Below are positions 50,512 to 58,143 of a stretch of 64,000 nucleotides of DNA, piece after piece; position 1 is the stretch's first letter; every line of letters starts with the position of its first letter. Below the pieces are notes generated by a model. That model did no database searches. It was given only the letters and a program-made list of their open reading frames with translations, and had not been told where the DNA came from. A program made the position numbers and the translations under genes. Source of the DNA: Streptomyces sp. A1136 (lineage in GTDB: Bacteria > Actinomycetota > Actinomycetes > Streptomycetales > Streptomycetaceae); the NCBI RefSeq assembly GCF_004795055.1, contig NZ_SSBJ01000003.1:239245-303244 (forward strand), read 5' to 3'.

Positions 50512-51189
50512 TCAGCCCAGGTCCGGGATGCGCCAGTCGATCGGCTCATGCCCCTGGGCGGCGACGGCCTCGTTGATCTGGGTGAAGGGCCGGGAGCCGA
50601 AGAACTTCTTGGCCGACAGCGGGGAGGGGTGGGCCCCCTTGACGATCACGTGCCGTTCCTCGTCGATCAGCGGGATCTTCTTCTGGGCGTAGGCGCCCCA
50701 GAGGACGAAGACGACGGGGTCGGGGCGGGCGGACACGGCACGGATCACCGCGTCGGTGAACTTCTCCCAGCCCTTGCCCTTGTGGGAGTTGGGCTCGGCC
50801 TCCCGGACGGTGAGCACCGCGTTGAGCAGCAGGACGCCCTGCCGGGCCCAGGGCATCAGGTACCCGTTGTCGGGGATGGGGAGGCCGAGCTCCTCCTTCA
50901 TCTCCTTGTAGATGTTGCGCAGCGAGGGCGGGGTCTTGACCCCGGGCCGCACGGAGAAGCACAGGCCGTGGCCCTGGCCCGCGCCGTGGTAGGGGTCCTG
51001 GCCGAGGACCAGTACCTTCACCTTGTCGAACGGCGTGGCGTCCAGGGCCGCGAAGACCTGCTCGTGGGGCGGGTAGACCGGCCCGTTGGCCCGCTCCTTC
51101 TCGACGAACTCCAGGAGCTCTTTGAAGTAGGGCTGGTCCAGCTCCCCGCCGATCGCGGGGAGCCAGGACTCGGGCAGCATCTGGCTCAC
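50512..51189 (-). CDS. ung: Uracil-DNA glycosylase
   Basis: Family 1 UDG that removes uracil from DNA. The 225-residue protein has VLGQDPYHGAGQ (catalytic Asp, water-activating loop), LLLNAVLTVRE (uracil-binding Asn) and the Leu-intercalation loop GAHPSPLSAKKF (catalytic His). The GTG at 51189 is chosen since GGAGG lies eight bases upstream and length is then normal. With mug at 13377 the window holds two uracil-removing glycosylases of different families. Confidence 0.96.
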   Translation of the reverse strand: MSQMLPESWLPAIGGELDQPYFKELLEFVEKERANGPVYPPHEQVFAALDATPFDKVKVLVLGQDPYHGAGQGHGLCFSVRPGVKTPPSLRNIYKEMKEELGLPIPDNGYLMPWARQGVLLLNAVLTVREAEPNSHKGKGWEKFTDAVIRAVSARPDPVVFVLWGAYAQKKIPLIDEERHVIVKGAHPSPLSAKKFFGSRPFTQINEAVAAQGHEPIDWRIPDLG

Positions 51190-51294
51190 GTCTACATCCT
51201 CCGGTACAGGTCCGTGCAACTGCTTGGTGCGACTTGACCCGAACCTACCCGCAGGCACTGACAACGCCTCATCCGCCCGTGGCCGGGAGCGCGG

Positions 51295-52875
51295 CTACCA
51301 GCTGGTCTTGCGGTACAGCTCCCACATCTGCATGACCGTCTGCGGGTCCAGCGCGCGCTCGGCGCCGGCGACGTCCTCGCGCGCGGCCACGTACAGCTTG
51401 CCCTGCCACAGGGGCAGCAGGCGAACGTCCTGGGCGAAGGTCTGCTGGGCCTGCTCGAACTCCTTGACGCCCGCCGAGCGGTCGCTCTCGCGCCGGGACT
51501 TGGGCAGCAGGTCGTTCAGGATGTCGGCCGGCTCGTACGGCGTGCCGACCGCGTTCTCCTTGCCGACGAACGGCGCGATGAAGTTGTCCGGGTCGGGGAA
51601 GTCGGGGAACCAGCCTCGCCCGAAGACCGGGAACTCGCCGTTCTTGTAGCCGTCCTGGAACTCGACCCAGGGCTTGCTGCGCAGGGTGATCCTGAAGAGA
51701 CCGCTCTCGTCCAGCTGACGCTTGAGTTCGGTGAACTCGTCCGCCGTGGAGGAGCCGTAGCGGTCGGTGGTGTACCAGAAGGTCAGCTCCACGGGCTGGG
51801 TGATCCCCGCGTCCCGGAGCGTCTTCCTGGCCTTGTCGACGCTGGGCTGACCGTACATGTCGTAGAACGGCGTCTTGTGACCCAGGACGCCCTTGGGGAC
51901 CATCGAGTACAGCGGCTCCGCCGTGCCCTGGTAGACCTTGCTGACGAGGGCGCCGCGGTCGATGGTCTGGGCGATCGCCTGGCGCACGGCCGGCTTGGCG
52001 ACCTGCGGGTCCTTGGGGTTGAAGACCAGGTAGCGGATCTCGGAGCCGACGTTGTCGACGACCTGGACGCCCTTGTCGTGCGAGGCGGGGGTCTGGAGGT
52101 CCTTGATCTCCGCGGCGGACAGGCCTCGGTAGGTGGCGTCGATCTCCTTGTCCTTGAGCGCGGTGACCATCTTCTTGGAGTCCGTGAAGTAGCGGATGGT
52201 CACGGAGTCGTTGCGCCGGTTCGCGAAGCCCACGTAGCCGTCGTTGCGGCCGAGTACGGCTTCCCCGTCCTTGTACGACGTCAGGACGTAGGGGCCGGAA
52301 CCGGTGGTCTTGCCGTCCTTGCGGATCTTGTCGGCGGGGTACTCGCCGGGCGGCACCAGCGAGGCGGCGGGCGAGCCGAGGACGTACGGGAAGGTCGCGT
52401 CGGGGGTCTTCAGGTGGAAGACGACGGTCAGCGGGTCAGGTGTCTCGATCTTGTCCAGGCTGCCGAACAGGTCTTTCGGGCCGGTCTTGGCGGCGATCGT
52501 CTGGATGCGGTCCAGGGAGTGCTTGACGGCCTTGGCGTCGAGCGCCTCGCCGTTGGAGAACTTCAGTCCCTTGCGCAGCGTGCAGCGGTAGGACTCGTTC
52601 GCGGAGTCGGTGAACTCGCACCCCTGCGCGGCGTCCGGCTCGGGCTTGGTGCTGCCGGTGGGGAAGGCCAGCAGGGTCTGGTAGATGTTCCGGTACAGCT
52701 CCCAGGAGCCGTCCCAGGCCGCCGCGGGGTCGAGGGTGCTCGGCTTGCTCGTCGTACCGACCACGATCGGCTTGTTGTCGGCACCGCTGTCATCGGAAAG
52801 CAGACCGCATCCGGCGAGCAGGGATATGGACGCAAGGGCTGCAGTGATCTGCAGGCATCTGGTCCGGTTGAACAC
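51295..52875 (-). CDS. Oligopeptide ABC transporter substrate-binding lipoprotein
   Basis: A 526-residue family 5 extracellular solute-binding protein (DppA/OppA-like). The GTG at 52875, not the one at 52881, is chosen because GAGGAG is then seven bases away. Signal peptide CLQITAALASISLLAGC gives lipidated C23. The SBP_bac_5 domain follows, with YRCTLRKGLKFSNGEALDAK as signature. No permease or ATPase genes are adjacent, so it is an orphan that must share a transporter or act as a sensor. A promoter and an inverted repeat lie upstream. Confidence 0.92.
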   Translation of the reverse strand: MFNRTRCLQITAALASISLLAGCGLLSDDSGADNKPIVVGTTSKPSTLDPAAAWDGSWELYRNIYQTLLAFPTGSTKPEPDAAQGCEFTDSANESYRCTLRKGLKFSNGEALDAKAVKHSLDRIQTIAAKTGPKDLFGSLDKIETPDPLTVVFHLKTPDATFPYVLGSPAASLVPPGEYPADKIRKDGKTTGSGPYVLTSYKDGEAVLGRNDGYVGFANRRNDSVTIRYFTDSKKMVTALKDKEIDATYRGLSAAEIKDLQTPASHDKGVQVVDNVGSEIRYLVFNPKDPQVAKPAVRQAIAQTIDRGALVSKVYQGTAEPLYSMVPKGVLGHKTPFYDMYGQPSVDKARKTLRDAGITQPVELTFWYTTDRYGSSTADEFTELKRQLDESGLFRITLRSKPWVEFQDGYKNGEFPVFGRGWFPDFPDPDNFIAPFVGKENAVGTPYEPADILNDLLPKSRRESDRSAGVKEFEQAQQTFAQDVRLLPLWQGKLYVAAREDVAGAERALDPQTVMQMWELYRKTSW

Positions 52876-52909
52876 GTGCACGCTCCTCGATCAGCCAGGG
52901 GTGCGGCAG

Positions 52910-52937
52910 ACCCTACCGCAGTGCCTCACAAATCCAA
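52910..52937 (-). promoter_or_regulatory. Promoter of substrate-binding protein gene
   Basis: On the minus strand: TTGGAT, 16-base spacer, TAGGGT. Transcription would start near 52903, giving a leader of about 28 bases to the GTG at 52875 with its own ribosome-binding site. It is flanked by the arms of the inverted repeat at 52920-52959. Confidence 0.5.
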
Positions 52938-52959
52938 TGGGCAGGTTTGGTGAGGCACT
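52920..52959. promoter_or_regulatory. 10-bp inverted repeat around the -35 box
   Basis: AGTGCCTCAC and GTGAGGCACT, ten-base perfect arms separated by 20 bases. One arm lies in the -35/-10 spacer and the other just upstream of the -35 of the substrate-binding protein promoter. Since the outer arm is upstream of the RNA start, it should work as DNA (operator for a dimer or tetramer), not as an RNA hairpin. Confidence 0.5.
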
Positions 52960-52983
52960 TGACCGATTTCATGCACATTAGGT

Positions 52984-53016
52984 ACGCATTTGCCTCCCTT
53001 TTGGAGGCAAATGCGT
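52984..53016 (-). terminator. Terminator of the SDR operon
   Basis: ACGCATTTGCCTCC-N5-GGAGGCAAATGCGT: 14-base perfect stem with a five-base loop (CTTTT on the plus strand), 11 bases after the stop of the SDR gene at 53028. It separates the SDR operon from the substrate-binding protein gene in the same direction. It has an A/T-rich middle unlike most hairpins here. Confidence 0.75.
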
Positions 53017-53027
53017 CCGGTTATCGG

Positions 53028-53795
53028 TCAGTGCACTCCGGCATTGAGAAACATTCCTCCGTCGACGACGAGAGTTTGTCCCGTGATCCATTCCGCTTGT
53101 GCAGATGTAAGAAACGCCGCCGCCCCTCCGATGTCCTCGGGGACACCGAGCCGACCGAGCGGATAGGCGGCCGACGCCTCCTGCTCGCGGCCCTCGTACA
53201 GGGCCTGCGCGAATTTGGTCTTGACCACCGCCGGGGCGATCGCGTTGACCCGGACCCCCGGCGCCATCTCGTGCGCGAGCTGGAGGGTGAGGTTGACCAT
53301 GGCGGCCTTGCTCATCCCGTACGCGCCGATGAAGGGCGAGGCGGAGATCCCGGCGATGGAGGCGATGTTCACGATCGCGCCGCCGTTGTCCTTCTGCCAG
53401 GCGTGCCAGGTGCGCTGGGCGAAGCCCAGTGCCGAGATCACGTTCGTCTCGAAGACCTTGCGCGCCACACCGAGGTCGAGGTCCGCGATCGGCCCGAAGA
53501 CGGGATTGGTTCCCGCGTTGTTGACCAGGAAGTCCACCCGCCCGAAGGCTTCCATCGTGCGCTCCACGGCGAGGGCCTGGTGGGCCTCGTCGTGCGCCTT
53601 GCCGGGGACGCCGATCACCCGGTCCGCCCCGAGGGCCTCCACGGCCTCCTTCAGGGCGTCCTCGTTGCGTCCGGTGATGCAGACCCGGTCGCCGCGGGCG
53701 ACCAGCGCCTCGGCGATGCCGTAGCCGATGCCCCGGCTCGCCCCGGTGATCAGCGCGACCTTGCCGCTGTCCGTTCCTTCGTGTGCCGTCGTCAT
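53028..53795 (-). CDS. SDR-family oxidoreductase
   Basis: A 255-residue short-chain dehydrogenase. TGASRGIG (17-24) binds NAD(P), NNAG (92-95) and the catalytic Ser146, Y159-x3-K163 (YGMSK) are in place, and the C-terminal ITGQTLVVDGG is typical of classical SDRs. The second gene of an operon with the FabG-like gene, 68 bases downstream of it. Substrate unknown; alternatives include a fatty-acyl or steroid oxo-group reductase. Confidence 0.9.
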   Translation of the reverse strand: MTTAHEGTDSGKVALITGASRGIGYGIAEALVARGDRVCITGRNEDALKEAVEALGADRVIGVPGKAHDEAHQALAVERTMEAFGRVDFLVNNAGTNPVFGPIADLDLGVARKVFETNVISALGFAQRTWHAWQKDNGGAIVNIASIAGISASPFIGAYGMSKAAMVNLTLQLAHEMAPGVRVNAIAPAVVKTKFAQALYEGREQEASAAYPLGRLGVPEDIGGAAAFLTSAQAEWITGQTLVVDGGMFLNAGVH

Positions 53796-53863
53796 TGCGC
53801 CGTGCCTCTTCTCGGTTGCGGTGCCCCGCGTCGGTTGCCGTGCCTCGTGTCGCTCCCGTGCGT

Positions 53864-54625
53864 TCAGTCGAGCGGGCCGCCGGCCACGTACAGGACCTGG
53901 CCGGAGACGAAGCCGGCGGCGTCGCCGGTGAAGAAGGCGATGGCGCCCGCGATGTCGTCGGGGCGACCCACGCGCTGCACCGGGATCTGGGTGGCGGCGG
54001 CGGCCTGGAACTCCTCGAAGCCCATGCCGACGCGGGCGGCGGTCTGGGCGGTCATCTCGGTGACGATGAAACCGGGGGCGACGGCGTTGGCGGTGACGCC
54101 GAACTTGCCGAGCTCGACCGCCAGCGTCTTGGTGAAGCCCTGGAGACCGGCCTTGGCGGCGGAGTAGTTGGCCTGGCCGCGGTTGCCCAGCGCCGAGCTG
54201 CTGGACAGGTTGACGACACGGCCGAACTTGGCCTCCACCATGTGCTTCTGACAGGCCCGGGCCATCAGGAACGCCCCGCGCAGGTGCACGTTCATGACGG
54301 TGTCCCAGTCGCTGTCGCTCATCTTGAAGAGCAGGTTGTCCCGGAGCACACCCGCGTTGTTGACGAGGATGGTCGGGGCGCCCAGCGTGCTCGCGACGCG
54401 CTCGACCGCGGCCTCCACCTGCGCGCTGTCCGAGACGTCGCAGCCGACCGCGAGGGCCGTGCCGCCCGCCGCCGTGATCGCCTCGACGGTGTCCTTGCAG
54501 GCGGCCTCGTCGAGGTCCAGCACGGCGACCGCACGGCCCTCGGCTGCCAGGCGCACGGCGGTGGCCGCGCCGATGCCCCGGGCCGCCCCGGTCACGATCG
54601 CTACACGCTGCTCGGTGGTGGACAT
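53864..54625 (-). CDS. fabG: 3-oxoacyl-ACP reductase FabG-like SDR
   Basis: A 253-residue SDR close to FabG: TGAARGIG at 12-19, CDVSD at 62-66, NNAGVLRDNLLFKMSDSDWD (the FabG-type block), Y154-x3-K158 (YSAAK), and GFIVTEMTA. FabG reduces 3-oxoacyl-ACP in fatty-acid synthesis; this copy is outside the fab operon, so its acyl substrate may differ. GAGGAG lies before the ATG. A strong promoter and a TetR-type palindrome stand upstream, so it may be induced by an acyl ligand. Confidence 0.87.
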   Translation of the reverse strand: MSTTEQRVAIVTGAARGIGAATAVRLAAEGRAVAVLDLDEAACKDTVEAITAAGGTALAVGCDVSDSAQVEAAVERVASTLGAPTILVNNAGVLRDNLLFKMSDSDWDTVMNVHLRGAFLMARACQKHMVEAKFGRVVNLSSSSALGNRGQANYSAAKAGLQGFTKTLAVELGKFGVTANAVAPGFIVTEMTAQTAARVGMGFEEFQAAAATQIPVQRVGRPDDIAGAIAFFTGDAAGFVSGQVLYVAGGPLD

Positions 54626-54671
54626 GCTGGGTCTCCTCGCGCTCGGAATCCTCTGGAGCGGTCCCCCACGG

Positions 54672-54690
54672 GTGAGCAACCGCTTAGTAG
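54672..54690. promoter_or_regulatory. Imperfect palindrome just after the fabG transcription start
   Basis: On the minus strand ACTAAGCGGTTGCTCACC: an imperfect inverted repeat (ACTAAGC against GCTCACC) just downstream of the predicted RNA start. The ACTAAGC/TTGCT half-site pattern resembles operators of TetR-family acyl-responsive repressors. No such regulator is encoded next to it. Confidence 0.4.
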
Positions 54691-54704
54691 CTTCAGCTGA
54701 GGAG

Positions 54705-54733
54705 ACGCTAGGAGCCCTGGCACCCGGTGTCAA
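54705..54733 (-). promoter_or_regulatory. Strong promoter of the fabG-SDR operon
   Basis: On the minus strand: TTGACA (perfect -35), 17-base spacer, TAGCGT. It is one of the best vegetative promoter matches in the window. Transcription would begin near 54698, about 73 bases before the ATG at 54625. Confidence 0.65.
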
Positions 54734-54779
54734 CGGCACCGGGCCCCAGGGCCCCAGGTCGTACGGATCTTCCTCCGGG

Positions 54780-55163
54780 TCAGCGCACCAACAGGCCGAG
54801 CAGCCGCTCCACCTCGGCCTCCGGGTCGGCGGTCAGTCCCGTGTGGACGGGGCCCGGCTGCACGACGGTGCTGCGCGGCGCGATCAGCCACCGGAACCGG
54901 CGCCCGGGATCGTCACCCGCCGCCTGACCTGCGCGCTCGCCGCCCCGGCACAGCCCCTCGACGGCGTGCAGGGCGGCCCGCACCCCCGCAACGTCGGCGC
55001 CGGGGTCCAAGGCGCGGAGCTTGGCCTCGTCGAGGTGGGTGCGCGCGGCGACGTAGGACTTCGCCCGGCAGTACACGATCACGCCGGCGTTGAAACACTC
55101 GCCGCGCTCCACGCGGGGCACCACACGCACCAGCGCGTACTCGAACACGTCCCGCTTGATCAC
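54780..55163 (-). CDS. DUF3037 domain protein
   Basis: A 127-residue DUF3037 protein. The signature is the N-terminal YALVRVVPRVERGECFNAGV, followed by CRAKSYVAARTHLD and RFRWLIAPRSTVVQPGPVHTG near the end. The GTG start overlaps the stop of the HipA-like kinase gene by four bases, so the two are made together. DUF3037 genes are very often found beside such HipA-like kinase genes in actinobacteria. The role of the domain is unknown; it could be the partner or substrate of the kinase. Confidence 0.9.
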   Translation of the reverse strand: MIKRDVFEYALVRVVPRVERGECFNAGVIVYCRAKSYVAARTHLDEAKLRALDPGADVAGVRAALHAVEGLCRGGERAGQAAGDDPGRRFRWLIAPRSTVVQPGPVHTGLTADPEAEVERLLGLLVR

Positions 55164-56005
55164 TCGCTGTCGCTCTTCTTCTTGGTCTGGTGGGGCCATT
55201 CGGGCAGGTGGTCGGTCAGCCAGCCCGGCGGCTTGGACGGGGCCTTGACCTCTGCCTCCATCGAGATCCTCTCGTGGATGGTGGCCGCGCGCGTCAGCAA
55301 CGCCTCCACATAGGCCAGGCGGAGCTCGTCGGTCGAGTCGAAGCCGGGCTCGTCCACCAGCCACTCGTCGGGGACGTCGGAGGCGACCTCGGTGAGCAGT
55401 TCCCGCGTGACCAGGGGCGCGAGCGCCTCGGCGGCGGCCGCGATGTCCGGGCCGAAGGGCGCCAGCACGTGGTCGGAGGCGTTGTAGGGCTTGGCGGCGG
55501 CGCTCTCGGCGGTGGGCCAGTTGTGGTGCCAGATCATGGTGGCGCCGTGGTCGATGAGCCAGACGTCCCCGTGCCAGACCAGCATGTTGGGGTTGCGCCA
55601 GGACCGGTCGACGTTGTTGATCAGGGCGTCGAACCAGACCACGCGTCCCGCCTCGACCGGGTCCACCTGGTACGCGAGCGGGTCGAAGCCGATCGAGCCG
55701 GGCAGGTAGTCCATGCCGAGGTTGAGTCCGCCGCTGGCCTTGAGCAGCTCCTGCACCTCCTGGTCCGGCTCGCCCAGCCCGATGACGGGGTCCAGCTGCA
55801 TCCGCACCAGCCTCGGGACCCGCAACCCCAGCCGCTGGGCCAGGAGCCCGCAGACGACCTCGGCGACCAGGGTCTTGCGCCCCTGACCGGCTCCGGTGAA
55901 TTTCATGACGTAGGTCCCGAGGTCGTCGGCCTCGACGATCCCCGGGAGCGAGCCGCCCTCACGCAGGGGCGTGACGTAACGGGTCGCGATCACTTCGGAC
56001 AGCAT
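55160..56005 (-). CDS. HipA-like kinase family protein
   Basis: A 281-residue protein with the core of the HipA-like kinase fold. K35 (TYVMKF) and E49 could be the ATP-positioning Lys and Glu; NNVDRSWRNPN (130-140) gives catalytic D133 and N138 with the HipA D-x4-N spacing; LIDHGATM gives metal-binding D152. It is shorter than HipA (about 440), lacking its N-terminal domain. HipA phosphorylates glutamyl-tRNA synthetase to cause persistence; the target here is unknown. Lead gene of an operon with DUF3037; TAACCT (56012-56017) suggests a leaderless message. Confidence 0.88.
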   Translation of the reverse strand: MLSEVIATRYVTPLREGGSLPGIVEADDLGTYVMKFTGAGQGRKTLVAEVVCGLLAQRLGLRVPRLVRMQLDPVIGLGEPDQEVQELLKASGGLNLGMDYLPGSIGFDPLAYQVDPVEAGRVVWFDALINNVDRSWRNPNMLVWHGDVWLIDHGATMIWHHNWPTAESAAAKPYNASDHVLAPFGPDIAAAAEALAPLVTRELLTEVASDVPDEWLVDEPGFDSTDELRLAYVEALLTRAATIHERISMEAEVKAPSKPPGWLTDHLPEWPHQTKKKSDSE

Positions 56006-56011
56006 CCGCCC

Positions 56012-56017
56012 AGGTTA
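56012..56017 (-). promoter_or_regulatory. -10 box for HipA-like kinase gene (leaderless)
   Basis: TAACCT on the minus strand lies six bases before the ATG at 56005, and no ribosome-binding site is present. The RNA start would fall at the initiation codon. The box sits in the 18-bp gap after the stop of the isochorismatase-like gene. Confidence 0.4.
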
Positions 56018-56023
56018 CGGGGG

Positions 56024-56650
56024 TCAGCGTGCGGGGTCCCACCCCTTTAGCAGCGCCTCGGTGGTGGTGACGGCCGCGACGAGGGAGAGGGAGTGGCGGA
56101 TCACCTCGTCCGTGTAGGCGGCGGGCACCCCGCAGACGGCGTCCGCGGGCACCACGACCCGGTAGCCGAGGTTCACCGCGTCGAAGACGGTGTTGGGGAT
56201 GGCGATGTTGGACGAGACCCCGGTGACGACCAGCGTGCGGACGCCCAGGTTGCGCAGCAGGGGGTCGAGGTCGGTTCCGGCCATCGGCGACAGGCCGTGG
56301 AGGCGGCGCACGATCAGGTCCCGCTCGGCGACCTCGATGGGCGGGGCCACCCGTACCGCCCGCGTTCCTGACAGCTGGCGCACCGGCAGTCTCCCGGCGG
56401 CGCGGAAGAGCCGGGCGTTGGTGTTTCCCCCCAGGCCGTCCGGCCGCCGTTCGGCGACCGCGTGCAGCACCTGTACGCCGGCCCGGTGCGCGGCGGCCAC
56501 CAGGGCGGCCACCCGGTCCAGCATCCCCGAGTCCCTGGCCTCTCGCGCCAGTTCGGGCAGGGCGCTCTCGTCCCCGACCACGCCGTTTTGGCATTCGACG
56601 GTGAGGAGTGCGGTGGTGGCGACATCGGGTGCGGGCGCGGGTTCCGGCAT
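56024..56650 (-). CDS. Isochorismatase-fold protein without the catalytic triad
   Basis: A 208-residue cysteine-hydrolase-fold protein. The family triad is Asp-Lys-Cys. Here the Asp of D-x-Q-N is E19 (VECQNG), the Lys position reads VRRLHG (Arg115/116), and the Cys in TNxCV is A150 (SSNIAI). The fold blocks are otherwise well kept (GVRTLVVTGVSSN, FDAVNLGYRVVVPADAV). It could be a non-enzymatic relative, or use Cys20 next to E19 in a changed mechanism. The ATG is preceded by only weak signals. Next gene downstream is the HipA-like kinase, same strand. Confidence 0.85.
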   Translation of the reverse strand: MPEPAPAPDVATTALLTVECQNGVVGDESALPELAREARDSGMLDRVAALVAAAHRAGVQVLHAVAERRPDGLGGNTNARLFRAAGRLPVRQLSGTRAVRVAPPIEVAERDLIVRRLHGLSPMAGTDLDPLLRNLGVRTLVVTGVSSNIAIPNTVFDAVNLGYRVVVPADAVCGVPAAYTDEVIRHSLSLVAAVTTTEALLKGWDPAR

Positions 56651-56725
56651 GGCTCCCCCTGGCGTGACGGCCGAAGAGCACGCATGATTCCTGACACACA
56701 GTCAGATGTGAAGGGTGTGGGACGC

Positions 56726-57184
56726 GTGGACGCAACACAGCGGCGGGGCCGGCGCATCATGATGACCGACGAGGAGGTGGACGCCTTCCTGCGCGAGCAG
56801 CGCACCTGCCGGGTGGCCACGGTCTCCCGCGACGGACGCCCACACGTGGGCGCCCTGTGGTTCGTCTGGGACGGCCGGTCGCTGTGGCTGTACTCGATCA
56901 CGCGCAGTCGCCGCTGGTCGGACCTGCGCGAGGACCCGCGGATCTCGGTGGTCGTGGACGCGGGCGAGGCCTACGACGAGCTGCGCGGGGTCGAGCTCTC
57001 GGGCAACGCCGTCTTCGTGGGCGAGGCTCCCCGCACCGGCGCGCACTGTCCGGAACTGGCCGTGCCGGAGCGGCTGTTCCCGGTCAAGAACTTCGGCATC
57101 GCGGAGATGCCGCACGACGGCCGGCACGCCTGGATCCGCCTGACCCCCGACTCGGTCGTCTCCTGGGACTTCCGCAAGCTGTAG
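56726..57184 (+). CDS. PPOX-class flavin/F420-dependent oxidoreductase
   Basis: A 152-residue split-barrel protein (pyridoxamine-phosphate-oxidase fold). VATVSRDGRPHVGALWFVWD and SRRWSDLREDPRISVVVD are typical for the class, which binds FMN or F420. In actinobacteria such proteins reduce or oxidise small substrates. GTG at 56726 is chosen because the frame upstream to an ATG at 56684 uses A/T-ending codons (att, cct, aca, tca, gat) foreign to this genome. Confidence 0.85.
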   Translation: MDATQRRGRRIMMTDEEVDAFLREQRTCRVATVSRDGRPHVGALWFVWDGRSLWLYSITRSRRWSDLREDPRISVVVDAGEAYDELRGVELSGNAVFVGEAPRTGAHCPELAVPERLFPVKNFGIAEMPHDGRHAWIRLTPDSVVSWDFRKL

Positions 57185-57212
57185 GCGGCGAGGGTACGCG
57201 GGCCGGTGGCGC

Positions 57213-58112
57213 TCAGAGACCGAGGGCGGCCGCCCGCAGGGCCTCGACGGCGGCCCGGATCGAGGGCCGCCGGTCGGCGTCGGCCCGCCAGACGACGTAG
57301 ACGTGGCGCTGGACGGCGTCGCGGACGGGCAGCAGCCGGACCCCCTCCGGCATCGGCCCGCGCCCGAGCCGCGGTGTCACGCACACCCCGAGACCGGCTT
57401 CCACGAAGGCCAGTTGAGTGTGGTGCTCCTCGGCGATGTGCGCCACGCGGGGCTCGATGCCCATGTCGCGCAGGGTGAACACCAGCCACTCGTGGCAGAA
57501 CTGGCCCTCGTTCCAGGAGATCCACTCGTCGGCGGCGAACTCCGCGAGGGAGACCTCGCTCCGCCCGGCCAGCCTGTGCCCGGCCGGGACGGCGACGTCG
57601 CAGGAATCGTCGAGCAGGTGCGCCCGGGTCAGTTCGGCCGGTACCGGCATCCGCTTGTTGTACCAGTCGATGGCCAGCGCCAGGTCGAGATCACCGCGCA
57701 CCACGGCCGCCATCGCCTCCTCGGGCTCCTGCTCCCGGACCCTCGGTCGCAGTTCGGGGTGGTCGACGCGCAGCGCGGACAGGGCGGACGGCAGCAGACC
57801 GCGCATCGCCGTCGGGAAGGCGCCGATGCCCAGCTCCCCGACCGCGCACCCGCGCCGGGCCTCGACGTCGGCCTGCGCGAGCTCCACCTGCGAGATGATC
57901 CGCGCGGCGTGACCGGCCAGCAGCCGTCCCGCGTCGGTGAGTCGGACCCCGCGGCCGTTCTTGGTCAGCAGGGGCTGCCCGACCTCCCGCTCCAGCTTGG
58001 CCATCTGCTGGGAGACGGCGGAGGTGGTGACGTGCAGGCCGTCCGCCGCGCCGCTCACCGAACCGTGGCGGGCGAGGGCATCGAGGGTGCGCAGGCGCTC
58101 AAGATTCAACAT
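57213..58112 (-). CDS. LysR-family transcriptional regulator
   Basis: A 299-residue LTTR. Residues 1-60 form the winged helix (LARHGSVSGAADGLHVTTSA, VSQQMAKLEREVGQPLL), then the two-lobed substrate-binding domain (GELGIGAFPTAMRGLLPSAL, VAVPAGHRLAGRSEVSLAEF). It faces an EamA transporter across 73 bp containing a T-N11-A LysR box, so that transporter is the likely target. The ATG is seven bases after a TAGCAT -10 box, which suggests a leaderless message. The co-inducer is unknown. Confidence 0.93.
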   Translation of the reverse strand: MLNLERLRTLDALARHGSVSGAADGLHVTTSAVSQQMAKLEREVGQPLLTKNGRGVRLTDAGRLLAGHAARIISQVELAQADVEARRGCAVGELGIGAFPTAMRGLLPSALSALRVDHPELRPRVREQEPEEAMAAVVRGDLDLALAIDWYNKRMPVPAELTRAHLLDDSCDVAVPAGHRLAGRSEVSLAEFAADEWISWNEGQFCHEWLVFTLRDMGIEPRVAHIAEEHHTQLAFVEAGLGVCVTPRLGRGPMPEGVRLLPVRDAVQRHVYVVWRADADRRPSIRAAVEALRAAALGL

Positions 58113-58119
58113 GTAAGCA

Positions 58120-58125
58120 ATGCTA
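58120..58125 (-). promoter_or_regulatory. -10 box of LysR gene (leaderless)
   Basis: TAGCAT on the minus strand, seven bases before the LysR ATG at 58112, with no ribosome-binding site between. The LysR box at 58131 lies just upstream, so bound regulator would also limit its own gene. Confidence 0.4.
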
Positions 58126-58130
58126 CGACG

Positions 58131-58143
58131 TTACACCGAGTAA
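58131..58143. promoter_or_regulatory. LysR box (T-N11-A)
   Basis: TTACACCGAGTAA: TTAC-N5-GTAA arms in an exact T-N11-A frame, the classical LTTR recognition site, in the gap between LysR and the EamA gene. The region is A/T-rich for this genome (TAATTATCG follows). The EamA start is 43 bases further on. Confidence 0.55.

Noticed and set aside
52984..53016. Hairpin considered as a riboswitch or regulatory RNA
   Set aside because: It is a simple perfect stem right after a stop codon with a short loop; a terminator explains it.
56684..56725. Earlier ATG start of the PPOX gene at 56684
   Set aside because: The codons in between end mostly in A or T, unlike any gene here, and the ATG would be only 33 bp from the divergent gene start.
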